The notes under the pieces: generated by a model
Told to the model about the DNA's origin: nothing
Databases searched by the model: none
What the model saw: only the letters and a program-made list of their open reading frames with translations
Part shown: positions 22,305 to 32,990 of the stretch, in pieces
How positions within the stretch are numbered: position 1 is the stretch's first letter
Layout of the letters: every line of letters starts with the position of its first letter
Program-made: the position numbers and the translations under genes
Assembly (NCBI GenBank): GCA_006386115.1
Contig: VFIW01000013.1
Coordinates: forward strand, 682,001 to 746,000
From: Globisporangium splendens
Taxonomy: Eukaryota > Oomycota > Peronosporomycetes > Pythiales > Pythiaceae
Direction: 5' to 3'
DNA length: 64,000 nucleotides

Positions 22305-22907
22305 ATGACCAAGATCGCCATCGTCTACTACTCCACATACGGCCACGTCGTCCAGCTGGCCGATGCCATTAAGGAGGGCATCGAGTCCGTCGAAGGCGTC
22401 ACTGCTGAGCTCTACCAGGTCGCAGAAACCTTGCCGGAAAAGGTGCTCGCCAAGATGCACGCTCCCCCAAAGAAGGACCACCCGATTGCCACTCCTGGCG
22501 TGCTCAAGGAGGCTGATGGTATCCTCTTCGGCCTCCCAACGCGCTTCGGTTCGTTCCCAGCGCAAATCAAGGCGTTCTTCGACTCGACGGGCAGCCTCTG
22601 GCAGGCTGGTGCTCTCATTGGCAAGCCAGCGGGTGTCTTCTTCACCACGGGTGTCCAAGGAGGCGGTCAAGAAACGACTGCGTACACCGCACTGACCTTC
22701 CTGTCTCAACACGGCATGACGTATGTGCCATTGGGCTACCGCTCGCCATTGATGTTCAGCAACGACGAGATCCACGGTGGTTCGCCATGGGGTGCGGGTG
22801 CTATTGCTGGTGCGGATGGCTCTCGCCAAGCATCCAAGTTGGAACTGGACGTGGCCAGGGTGCAGGGCGAGTCGTTTGCGCAGGTCGCCAAGAAGTTGTC
22901 TGCGTAA
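22305..22907 (+). CDS. NAD(P)H:quinone oxidoreductase, WrbA-like (type B, copy 3)
   Basis: Protein identical to the copy at 9348. It lies within the unit-2 counterpart (about 22082-23057) of the inner duplication and converges on the second dehydrogenase gene. Confidence 0.92.
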   Translation: MTKIAIVYYSTYGHVVQLADAIKEGIESVEGVTAELYQVAETLPEKVLAKMHAPPKKDHPIATPGVLKEADGILFGLPTRFGSFPAQIKAFFDSTGSLWQAGALIGKPAGVFFTTGVQGGGQETTAYTALTFLSQHGMTYVPLGYRSPLMFSNDEIHGGSPWGAGAIAGADGSRQASKLELDVARVQGESFAQVAKKLSA

Positions 22908-23665
22908 GCGATACCAGCAATTCTGTGTCTTTGAGGCGATCCTCACGAATGGCCACTCGAGATCGAAAGCACCAGCACACGCCTACATTTTTGCATGAAC
23001 ATGAAATAAAACCTGTTTCCATACCTTTTTGACCCGTGGTTATGTGATGAGTGTTTCGTGCGGTACAATGCATGGGGTGGTGGCGGCGTCTTGTGTCGAA
23101 TACAAGGCGCACATAAATTTCGAGACTACATGCTGTGTACAGCTTTAAGCCAACCGCAAGCACAGTATGCCTTCTACCTGGTTTAAATTGTACTTTAATA
23201 TCACTGCCACTGATTGCGCACGTTTGCTCTAATCAAATTACATGCTGCAGCAATCAAACTCACAGTTCAAATCCACGCATCGGTTCGTTGGTGGCTTAAG
23301 GGAGCGTCAGCTCCTAAATCTTGTGTGAACACGTCGCGAAAAACTGGTCGAAAAGGTCGGCATTTCGACCAGCAGAGATGAATCTCTGACCATAGTTTAC
23401 AAACAGAGGTTAATATGCTCTAAACCGGTTGCTTCCGCTGGGCGAAATCACAAAGGGTTCTATAGCAGCACTTTAGGATAGCTGCCCTCATTTCAAATTA
23501 CCAGCGCTTCTTTTAGTTTAGTTTAGCAAACGAAATGGTGGGAAAAAGTGCTGCGATCGTCCCAAGCAAAGCAATGAGTTTTGCGTACATTATTGCTAAC
23601 AAGAGCGTGTGGATACAGTGTACTACTGGGCTACTTCTCGTTGAGCGAAGCACTACTTTTTACCA

Positions 23666-24730
23666 TCAGTTCTCCAGCACAACGCGGTAGCGGACAGAGC
23701 CTTCGCGTACCATTCGAAGACCTTCGTTAGCCTTGGTCATAGGCATCTTCTGGATGATCGGACGCACGTTCTTCTCTGAAGCAACCTTCAGCATGTCCTT
23801 AATATCTGGGATCGAACCAATCGCGCTGCCAACAAACTTGATGCCTTTAGGAACCAGGTAGAAAGGTGAAAATGTCACACTGTCGTTTGGGATACCCAAC
23901 ATCACGACCGTGCCTTCTGGACGCACCACCTGCAGATACGTGTTGTACGGCATGTTGGTCGCATCGGCAGTGATCAGCAACACGTTCACAGACGACTCGG
24001 CTTTCTTTGCGTGCTCTGGGTCGTTCAGGTTGTAGAACTCTTCGGCACCGAGGTTTCGGATCTCTTGTTCCTTGTTCGCAGAACGCGAGAACGCGATGGG
24101 TGTCGCACCCAATGCGCGAATGAACTGAATCGCAATGTGGCCGAGACCACCGATGCCGACGACGCCGACACGGTCGCCGGGCTTCACGTTGTTTTTCTTC
24201 AACGGCGTGAACACGGTGGCACCGGCGCAGAGCAACGGAGCAGCAGCGTCTGACGGGATGCTATCGGGGATCTTAAACGCGTAGTCGGCCAAAACGCGAA
24301 TATAATCGGCATAACCACCGTGGGTTTGCGCACCGTCTTCGTACTTGTGGCTGTACGTCCAGACACAGCGGGTGCAGTACGCATCAGCGTTGTTGGCGCA
24401 CTCAACACACGGTCGCGCTTTTTCTTTGTTCAGGCAAGCCCAAACTTGAGCGCCGACACCGACACGATCACCGACAGCGAGATCCTTGACAGCAGAACCG
24501 ACGAGAGAAACTTCTCCAACAATCTCGTGGCCGACAACACAAGGGAACGGAGTTGGGCCCCAACCACAGTCCAAGGTGTGTACATCGGTACCACAGATAC
24601 CACAGTGCGAGATCTTGACTTCGACGTCTTCAGCACCGAGCGGACGCGACTGGTACTGCCAAGGTTTGACGTCTCCGCCTTGCCCAAAGCCAGCGTAGGC
24701 GTTGATGGTGCGTGGGGCAGTGGACGACAT
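23666..24730 (-). CDS. Zinc-dependent alcohol dehydrogenase, CAD type (copy 2)
   Basis: Identical in translation to the gene at 10709-11773 (354 residues; HCGICGTDVH, GHEIVGEV, GIGGLGHIAIQF). Same start choice and same upstream initiator. It lies between reductase copies at 22305 and 25314. Confidence 0.9.
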   Translation of the reverse strand: MSSTAPRTINAYAGFGQGGDVKPWQYQSRPLGAEDVEVKISHCGICGTDVHTLDCGWGPTPFPCVVGHEIVGEVSLVGSAVKDLAVGDRVGVGAQVWACLNKEKARPCVECANNADAYCTRCVWTYSHKYEDGAQTHGGYADYIRVLADYAFKIPDSIPSDAAAPLLCAGATVFTPLKKNNVKPGDRVGVVGIGGLGHIAIQFIRALGATPIAFSRSANKEQEIRNLGAEEFYNLNDPEHAKKAESSVNVLLITADATNMPYNTYLQVVRPEGTVVMLGIPNDSVTFSPFYLVPKGIKFVGSAIGSIPDIKDMLKVASEKNVRPIIQKMPMTKANEGLRMVREGSVRYRVVLEN

Positions 24731-24769
24731 TGTAGTAAGGTCAAGAGTGGAGTGTGCGATGCCAAAGAA

Positions 24770-24785
24770 GCAAATTGCAGAATGG
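24770..24785 (-). promoter_or_regulatory. Oomycete Inr + FPR core promoter of dehydrogenase copy 2
   Basis: Same minus-strand ccattctgcaatttgc as at 11813-11828. Confidence 0.68.
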
Positions 24786-25313
24786 CGAGGGGATAGAAGG
24801 TTTGTGTCCCAACTATGAAGCAAGGCGACGGATAGTAGTGTCTCCGATGAACAGAGCCCTCTTCTTGAAGGGTTCTACCAATAGCTGCAGTGAGCGACAA
24901 CAACATTGGTTCGTACCTTCGATGTTCACGCGCTTTGGCGAGGTCAAGCAGCAGCATCGCTGATTGGCTCAGCGCAACAAGGCTTACTCTACTTGGACAA
25001 CGATTACTCTAGATTTTGTGGCTAGGAGTCATGTGGTGGACACCTGCCGTGGTAGAGAGGTACATCTGACGGAATCGCCGATTTCTGAAATACGAGAAAG
25101 TCCATCGGTGGACGGTCTCCGCACCTGAATGAGCCAAGCAGGAATTCCACTGATGCTGTCACGCATGAGCAACACCGATTTGAACACCACGGTAACACTG
25201 CCGTTGCCACACCACTGCGCGCATGTCTTCACCTTACCAGAACTCCAGAGCAGTACCCACTTCCCAACTTGCCTACTTCTGAAAAGCAGCCCAAGCAACC
25301 AACCAAAGCCAAC

Positions 25314-25916
25314 ATGACCAAGATCGCCATCGTCTACTACTCCACATACGGCCACGTCGTCCAGCTGGCCGATGCCATTAAGGAGGGCATCGAGTCCGTC
25401 GAAGGCGTCACTGCTGAGCTCTACCAGGTCGCAGAAACCTTGCCGGAAAAGGTGCTCGCCAAGATGCACGCTCCCCCAAAGAAGGACCACCCGATTGCCA
25501 CTCCTGGCGTGCTCAAGGAGGCTGATGGTATCCTCTTCGGCCTCCCAACGCGCTTCGGTTCGTTCCCAGCGCAAATCAAGGCGTTCTTCGACTCGACGGG
25601 CAGCCTCTGGCAGGCTGGTGCTCTCATTGGCAAGCCAGCGGGTGTCTTCTTCACCACGGGTGTCCAAGGAGGCGGTCAAGAAACGACTGCGTACACCGCA
25701 CTGACCTTCCTGTCTCAACACGGCATGACGTATGTGCCATTGGGCTACCGCTCGCCATTGATGTTCAGCAACGACGAGATCCACGGTGGTTCGCCATGGG
25801 GTGCGGGTGCTATTGCTGGTGCGGATGGCTCTCGCCAAGCATCCAAGTTGGAACTGGACGTGGCCAGGGTGCAGGGCGAGTCGTTTGCGCAGGTCGCCAA
25901 GAAGTTGTCTGCGTAA
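25314..25916 (+). CDS. NAD(P)H:quinone oxidoreductase, WrbA-like (type B, copy 4)
   Basis: Protein identical to the other three type-B genes; lies in the unit-2 counterpart (about 25091-26066) of the second inner repeat. It is the sixth reductase gene of the block. Confidence 0.92.
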   Translation: MTKIAIVYYSTYGHVVQLADAIKEGIESVEGVTAELYQVAETLPEKVLAKMHAPPKKDHPIATPGVLKEADGILFGLPTRFGSFPAQIKAFFDSTGSLWQAGALIGKPAGVFFTTGVQGGGQETTAYTALTFLSQHGMTYVPLGYRSPLMFSNDEIHGGSPWGAGAIAGADGSRQASKLELDVARVQGESFAQVAKKLSA

Positions 25917-26756
25917 GCGATACCAGCAATTCTGTGTCTTTGAGGCGATCCTCACGAATGGCCACTCGAGATCGAAAGCACCAGCACACGCCTACATTTT
26001 TGCATGAACATGAAATAAAACCTGTTTCCATACCTTTTTGACCCGTGGTTATGTGATGAGTGTTTCATGCGTGCGTAGTGTATGCGCCTTGCGTCGTCTA
26101 CAACACTTACAGAAATGTTAAAGAGTGCATCCCAGGCCGTGTGTGTTTATTGTCCATTGCGGCTACTGGGCACTTCGAATTTAAACACCATCCCCAGCTT
26201 CCAACCAGGCTGTATGTGACGTATTCTCCTCGTTGAAACTACTCTGGCAGCACAGCTGGGAGAATGGATATTGTAGTTTGCACAGCGTAACATAATACCT
26301 CATCTTAAAACTGAAATCTATATGCGACGCATTCTTGAGAGTATGCACTTTGAGTGTAGGATCGCGCTGCTGTCATGCAATGCTGATGAGTGCGCACATG
26401 AGCTTTCCAAATCGCACACTAAAGCAATCATATTTCAAGTTCAAATCCACGCAGACGATCAAAGCGGGAACAGCTTCACAACAATTGAAACTATTTCCAC
26501 TTCGTTTCTATAGTATGCCAACTATGAATAACGCACACCTGGCTTGAAAAATGGACGAAAAAAGAGAATATTATGGACAATGAACGCTACAAATAGACTG
26601 AAAGGTCACCAACCCCTGAGAATGGTCACCACTTGTTCAGAAGTTCAACCGCAACCTGTGTGAAAGCCAATTAGTCAGGAAGCTGATGCACTTAGGACGT
26701 GTTCGACAGTAAGACATACTTCGTTAAAAGCATACTGAAGCTGTTCACGAGATAGA

Positions 26757-27357
26757 GAGAGAAGGTAATTCTATTTAACTTATGATCTACATACAGTTGA
26801 AGAATTCCGGAGTCTCATTAACACTGCCGAGAGGGAGGTGTTTCTAAGTTTTGACGGTGTGGCACCGATATCATTGTCGAGCAGAACTGCGACTTGGGAC
26901 AGAAGAACTTGGTCATCTCCCCGCGATTCGTCGGTGAGTATCTTCGCACTCTTGCAGTTCATTGCTATGTTGGAGAGAAGATCGGCCATTTTGTTTTGTT
27001 CTCGTTTTGTGTGATTCCAGGAGATCCACGCAAAGTTGGCGATGATTTGATTTACCCGAACTGCTAGTGGCTGCAACTCGGTCTGGCGTATTGAGGAGAA
27101 CCCGTTCTGAGCCGCGACAATCATTTGGCTGTCTCCGAAGACTTCCAACTTGACTTCATAGTGCTGTAGGTAGTGTGCACTGTATGCCAGACCATCTTCC
27201 AGCGCGCTGTATTCGCACCAATTGTTCGTGACTTCTGGTCCCATGTACGCATAGCCGCATGCTTCGAGTTCCCATCGATTGCTGCGTTCATTCAGGAAGA
27301 TGAGTGCCCAACCGCTGCCTCCTGGACCTGGATTGCCGCGTGCACCTCCATCGAAAT
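26757..27357 (-). mobile_element. LINE family A RNase H fragment, inverted (unit 2)
   Basis: Counterpart of 13800-14400 with identical translation over the RNase H domain. Confidence 0.8.
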
Positions 27358-28922
27358 TCTTGCGCACAATAGGGAGAACCCCTAGAGGATGCGTGCTACA
27401 TACACAAAAATGACTGATGTAAATCGGGTGGCAAGACAATTTGAGTCATTTGCTAATTTTTGTTCAGCATCGAGCTCGAACCCACTAGCCGTCTCGACAA
27501 CGACGCTGTCGCTGCATCGAAGCTTGCAGATCAATGTCTTGAGTCGCGGACCTGAAGCAATTACGAAGGAAGCTTGCTCCGGTTTGCTTCGTTTTGCGAA
27601 TGTGAAGGATATCCGAATCCAACTACCCATCGTTTTAGCAGCATACATTAACTAACCCGCGGAAACCGACAAACATCAGTGGTCGGCGGATAAATTGAGA
27701 GCTGCACTTGCATGGCATCACGGAAAGCCGGAGACGCTAGCGGGCGGGTACCCGTGCCGTTGGTGGACTATGGAAACGGCACCAAATGGACAGCAGGTTA
27801 CAAGAGGAAATCCATCACGATCGGCGATGATATCTCAAATCCTCGTTGGTCTAAACAAGGTGAAGAAGCGTGAGCGAACACCAACACGAGCATCCTTAGT
27901 GTCTCTACCAGTGCTGACGAAGATAACCGAGTTTCTCGAAGAGAAACCGTATTCAACGACGCGATGCACTTGTAGTTTTCCGCTGTCTGCTCGTTTTGCT
28001 TTTACAGCGTGTCCCGGATCAACGAGGTGCTGATGTGAAGAAGGAGAACATCCAGGTGGGGCTGCAGCGCGAGTCTAGGGAAGCCCCCACCGTGCCATAC
28101 GATACGGCTGCTTCACAATCCGCGATTGCAAAAACGACCACAACCCCCATGCAAGCCAATCATACTACGCGCGCTATTTGTTGCGGTCGCTGCGACTGCG
28201 GGCTTCTAGTTCGCAAGGAAAACACCTGTGTCTCAATCAAGTCGTACTCGCCGTTGCTCACTAGCTCCACGCATTTTGCCGGATCGTGGACTAATTAACA
28301 TTAACACGCAGGCTAGCAAGGTCAGTTCGTGGCACAAAGGAAGCACAGAAGCATAGGTAATGATTTCGTAAGTCCATTCGCTGAGAATTGCAGGAAGGTT
28401 TGCGTAGTTGGCGATGTGAACGTGCGTGGTACTGGCATCCAAGAGCGCCTCGAGCACGCTTTTACGAAACGACAGCTATGTGTGTCGCACAGTCCAGAGC
28501 TTAGCGCTGCCCACGCTGTTTTCGCTCCTTTATGTGATCTTGGACACAGAGCTCACGGCTTCACGCAGCGCGCTGACCTACTCAACGTCCACGGTCGCTG
28601 ACACGCTGATGAAGCGCATGCGCTTCTTGGGCTGGCAGATCGGACCCAATCGCGGCGCTGCACTCGCCATGCTCTCCCTGAGCGCACGTACTGAACTGCA
28701 GACGTTTCTTGCCCATGCCGCAGATCTTTGTCATCTCTCCATTAATAAGCTTTGAGTTTGCAGCAGGAATTGACAACAAATGTAAGGCACAATACCGAAA
28801 ACATTATTGAGTAAAAAGGACAGACAAAGCGCAAGTCAGTTATCGCACTTTTAGCTCTATTTACGTTATTTGAATAGCTCTTCTAAGTAGATAAGCTTCT
28901 AATGAGTAGGGGTGAATAAATA

Positions 28923-30247
28923 CTTTATCTTGATAAGGTGAGGTATATTTAGGTTCATCGTCGTGACCTACAATATCCATTCTCCTACCTGATCTTCATT
29001 ACGAATTTCATACAGGAGTGTAAATGTGTCTATAGCGCGGATTGCAATAGATCACTTCTAACTGCTAAATATTCTTTGACCAGGATGGCATGTTCTCTTG
29101 GTCCTATGTGAGGCTGCCTTGTGTTGTCCAATGACCTTGGGTCTTCCGAACTTCGCATAAGCCAATGCATGACGTCGTTGTCAAGATCCTGGGTGAGATT
29201 GTTGAAAGCAGCTCTTTGAGTTGGGAAGTGAACCTGCGTTGAGGTTCTGGTGTCCATGGCTAGGTTGGCGGCTGAGTCCGCCATCTTGTTGAAGGCACGG
29301 TAGTGATGGTACCATCCTCGGATGTCGATGCAATCCGCGAGTCGTCGACTTGTCTGGTATAAACGTGCCAATCGGTGCTGTCGAGGGGACCGATGCATTC
29401 TCTGTTGGGAGATAATGAGTGCACTGTCTCCAATCACGTACAACGGTTCGAAGTGACTGCGTTGGGCTTCTCGGAGTCCATGTATGAGACCCCAGTACTC
29501 GGCAAAGTTGTTGATCGTGTCCTTCCTGCTATATGCCATGCTGGCGGCCCAAATTAAACTGGCTGTGTGCGAGTCGTTATGGACACGCACAATAACGGAT
29601 CCAGTCCCTCCTGGTCCTGGATTGCCGCGTGATCCACCATCGAAAAACAACAGGTAAACGCCGCGAGTATCACTTGGAGTCAAGGGGATGGCGTCGGTTT
29701 GGCTGAGAAAGCAGTCGACATATGCCTTGAGAACTGCTGCAACCGTGTGACCGTCCGAGTCTCCAGCTTGCGCTTCAGCGAGTCGTGTGAGGTTTCGCAT
29801 TCCTGCCTCTAATCTGGTCGTCATGATCGCCATCTCAGCAGTCGATTCGATTGGATCCGAATCCATGCGTCGCAGATGCGCACACCAAATGGCTTGTATG
29901 AGCGACGCGCTCATATATCGCCACAGCATGTGTGCGACGGGATAGAGATGATCTTGGAGATGTTCATTGGAGAACTTGTGTCCGATAATGTGTCTCTTGA
30001 TCGTGGTCCATGCATGCCTTGGAGTATCTGGTAGATCCAGACTGAAGATCCAGATTGCGGGGTCGTGACCAGGAGTGATTCCGATCTTCGCCCATAGCGC
30101 ATAAAAGTAGTTCCACACCAGTTTGGCTTTCGGACACTCCCAGAATAGATGTTGAACAGAAGATTGGACAACTTGGGAACATTCGGGATTCGAGCAGGAT
30201 AGATCAGTTTTCTCATAGTTCCACATGGAGAGTCGGTTGGCTTTCAG
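28923..30247 (-). mobile_element. LINE family B, copy 3 (open zinc knuckle + RNase H)
   Basis: Best preserved LINE B copy: a single minus-strand frame of 398 codons (30226-29030) runs from just before the zinc knuckle (CSNPEC...HLFWEC) through RNase H with all acidic residues (DGGSRGNPGPGG, NNFAEYWGL, IGDSALII, NKMADSA). The 3' tail ctttatcttgataaggtgag is at the left end. The element is cut at about 30247, after ctttcag, where unrelated sequence begins. No target-site duplication is evident, as expected if this end is a recombination joint and not an insertion. Confidence 0.88.
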
Positions 30248-31463
30248 GGCGACAGCGACGATGACAAAGCATCATCATCGAAAGCGTCGGTCGAGTCCAT
30301 TTTCCAGTATTTTCTGTGAGAGAAAACACAAGGAGGGGCGAATAAACGCGACGCGGCTGTGGGTCCGAGTGGCATCATGTGGAACGAAGTGCTGGTGTAT
30401 TGCTGCATGAAAGCGAATGCGGCCAAACTGCAAGAAAGGTTTGGAGTGGACACGTACACAACGCTTGTCGGTATGTTTCAGCAACTGCCACTACGAGCAG
30501 CATAAGCTGGAAGAGAGCGACGTATGCACAGCGGCATGTGTGTCTGGGAACCAGTGTTAGTCGGCGCAATTCGAAGCAACCCGACGCTGCCAGCGATGCT
30601 GAAACGACACGTCGCGTGCTTTCAACGTGGTCTGCATCGTGACGTCCCAGACGATTCGCATCCGTCATTTCTCAAAACTCCATGGCGGTATCTGCTCCAC
30701 TTTCGTTTGGAGCAGATTCAGCCGCTGAGTTGGTGTGTACTCCTCACGCAGTGGCGCGTAGCGGCTGATATCTGCAACGCATCGTTGGTGGCTCCCACTC
30801 GCCACATGACGACCGTGTGCTCGGTCTCTAGCATCCGTAAGAGCATTGTCGGGATGGAACCGCGCAGCTTCAAGAGCATCGACGAGTTCTCCCAGCAACT
30901 CCCGAGTGTATGTTGATCCCAGCAAGATGTGCGCGAACCAATTTGTGAATCTGTTGCCACCGCTGACGACGAAGTACGATGTGAGGACTTTGGTAACCAC
31001 AAGCTGCACGAAGCACGCGACCCCGAGAACCAGGTCGCTGGAGCGAGTGATGGCTCGCTCGCGCATTACCTGCAGCTTTTCCACCAGATGCAGAACTCGG
31101 TTTTTATGGCACGACCAGTGCTATAAAAGGCAAATTGTTCAATGTTGTCATTCATGCATGCCTTTCGGCCGATTATCCCAAAGCTCTTGCTGTTCCCCAT
31201 GGCAGTGTCGGCCCAGAGCACCAAGTGCTTGGGAAGAGAGTAACAACACACTGGGCCTTTATGTCGCTAAATGCAACATGCACATACACATACGCAGTTC
31301 AAGTACAAGCAGCGATGACTCACTACCTGGGGTGAGTCATTTCCCAAATGACTCACTTGCCGAATACCTGCGCGAGTGACGTCCCCTGGGTGACGGTCCC
31401 TGGACCTCAACTGCAACTGCTCCGTTCGATCTAAACTAGGTGCCAATCACCACAGTTTAGGAT
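30248..31463. other. Unassigned region with weak coding signals on both strands
   Basis: Two frames look slightly protein-like: plus 30379-30480 (MWNEVLVYCCMKANAAKL and onward) and minus 30665-31084, which has a hydrophobic N-terminal stretch (LVLGVACFVQLVVTKVL). Neither shows a family motif, and they cannot both be real over their overlap with other frames. This may be the 5' part of the decayed gene downstream or remains of older genes. No call is made. Confidence 0.3.
31332..31356. repeat. Inverted repeat containing TGACTCA sites
   Basis: An 11-bp perfect inverted repeat (gtgagtcattt, ccc, aaatgactcac). A further tgactca lies just upstream at about 31316, so three AP-1/GCN4-type sites occur within about 40 bp. 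It could be a bZIP-binding cluster or a hairpin; function unknown. Confidence 0.55.
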
Positions 31464-32990
31464 CTCGACAAACTCAGTCTCCAGCAACTACGCGAAAAAC
31501 AGGCGGCGACATCGAAACTGCACGAAGCTGTCGCGAATAACAAGAAACGGTACAGTGTGGTCTGGAATAGTGGAGAAAGCTACACTTCTGTGTGATAGCC
31601 AATATGTGTGTGTGTTTCATTGCTTGTAGACTCGCGGACGAAGCTGAGCGGAAGCGCCGCAAACTGGAGGAGCGATATCGCGAGCAAGAAGAGAAATTTG
31701 AGGAGCTGCAGCGCAAGAAAGCCGAGACGCGCTCGCAAGTTCAGTAAAAGCAGTTTTCTCGCCACGACATGGCCTCACGCCGCAGACAGCAACGGTAAAC
31801 TGAAGACGAGACCAAACAGCAGGCGCTGATGGCACAAATACAGCTTGCGCAGGCCGAAGCACGCAAGTTCGTGGAAGCGAAACTGTCGCAGCAGCGCTCA
31901 AAAAGATAAACGCCCGAGTCAAGAAGAACCGAGTTCTTTATCTTTATAAGGTGAGGTATATTTAGGTTCATCTTCGTGACCTACAATATCCATTCTCCTA
32001 CCTAATCTTCATTGCGAATTTCATCTAGGAGTGTAAATGTGTCTACAGCGCGGAGAACCGAGTTCGCTTCCATCCCGCCCGAAGCCATCTGCACCACCGC
32101 AGCGACCAGACTCCAAGCGGCCGCTTTCAGCGCGAACACCATCTTCTGCCGCATTGCCGCCACCTGAGATCCTCCGGCAGCGGGCTCAGATGTACGGTGA
32201 CGTGGTCTCGAAAATCTATGTCGCGGAAGCCTCTCGGCACCCGCTGCCGCCACCACTGACATCCGCGTTGCCGCAGTCACACTATTTAGCGCGTCGATGC
32301 TCGAATTTCCGCAAACAAAGCGCAATGACCAGCAACAACGATACGGATTCACTACTGTCAATCTCTTCGCCCATGACGAATAGCAATATCAAGCACCACT
32401 TGAAACCTGAATGGAAACTTCACTCCGATAGTAGCAAACAGGGCGACTCGACGTCCGTGGTGTCAGGTGAAGGCGACCGAGAATTGGTGGATGGCATTTC
32501 AACTGCGTGCACGACGCTTGTGATGCGGAATGCTGCGCTTGCAGTCTCGGAGCGGATCAGTATCCCGACGATCCGCGTGCCGATCGTCAACGAGTCAAAC
32601 ATACCAGCGTATGTGATTGAGGCGCAGTACTTGGCTTTGGACTCGTACCACAAGCAGAAGTTTCGCGAGCGCTTTAACCTTAAACGTGTGAGCCACCGAC
32701 TCTCGTACACGATGCTGAAGCAGTTCACAAAGATCGTACGGCGCGATGTGGCGTGGGAAGAATTCCATGACGCAGCAGCGCGAGGCAATGGCGGCCATCC
32801 TTGTGGCCGAATTCGCCATTTGGATTTCATTTCCATTGCGCAACATCTTGGAATCACGCTGTCTGCTAAGAAGCTGCTACTCATCGCGCGCATGCTGGAT
32901 GGGAAGAAGAACGGTTTTGTTGAGTGGGAGAACTTCTACCCGTGGCGGGCTGCACAGTACGAAGACCATGTTGCGACCGCAAGAACGTGA
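31464..32990 (+). pseudogene. Decayed coiled-coil / EF-hand-like gene
   Basis: An exon ending at 31549 (DKLSLQQLREKQ coil) joins across an 80-nt intron (31550-31629) to a Glu/Arg-rich coiled coil (LADEAERKRRKLEERYREQ). That frame then meets in-frame stops at 31745, 31796 and 31907, yet stays coil-like between them (ALMAQIQLAQAEARKF). The frame is offset before the 3' part (about 32054-32990), which reads openly for more than 300 codons and ends in a degenerate EF-hand loop (DGKKNGFVEWEN). A LINE tail sits at the seam. The sum of lesions indicates a pseudogene. Undetected introns could remove some stops, but not the insertion. The downstream half might still be expressed on its own. Confidence 0.6.
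31937..32053 (-). mobile_element. LINE B 3' tail insertion with 12-bp target-site duplication
   Basis: 117 bp match the 3' end of LINE B (tttatc...aaggtgaggtatatttagg) in minus orientation. It is flanked by perfect direct repeats agaaccgagttc at 31925-31936 and 32054-32065. This is a textbook, severely 5'-truncated retroposition and fixes the exact 3' end of the LINE B family. The insertion plus duplication is 129 bp, a multiple of three. Confidence 0.9.

Larger units (their letters stand above)
16051..28924. repeat. Large tandem segmental duplication, unit 2
   Basis: Second unit of the ~12.96-kb direct repeat. It begins inside LINE B copy 2 at gtcgacatatg, after an 82-bp stretch (15969-16050) found nowhere else in the window, and ends at 28924 directly against the 3' tail of LINE B copy 3. 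Gene content and order match unit 1. Confidence 0.9.

Noticed and set aside
30248..31463. Gene on either strand
   Set aside because: Candidate frames conflict and lack recognisable domains or convincing splice chains.
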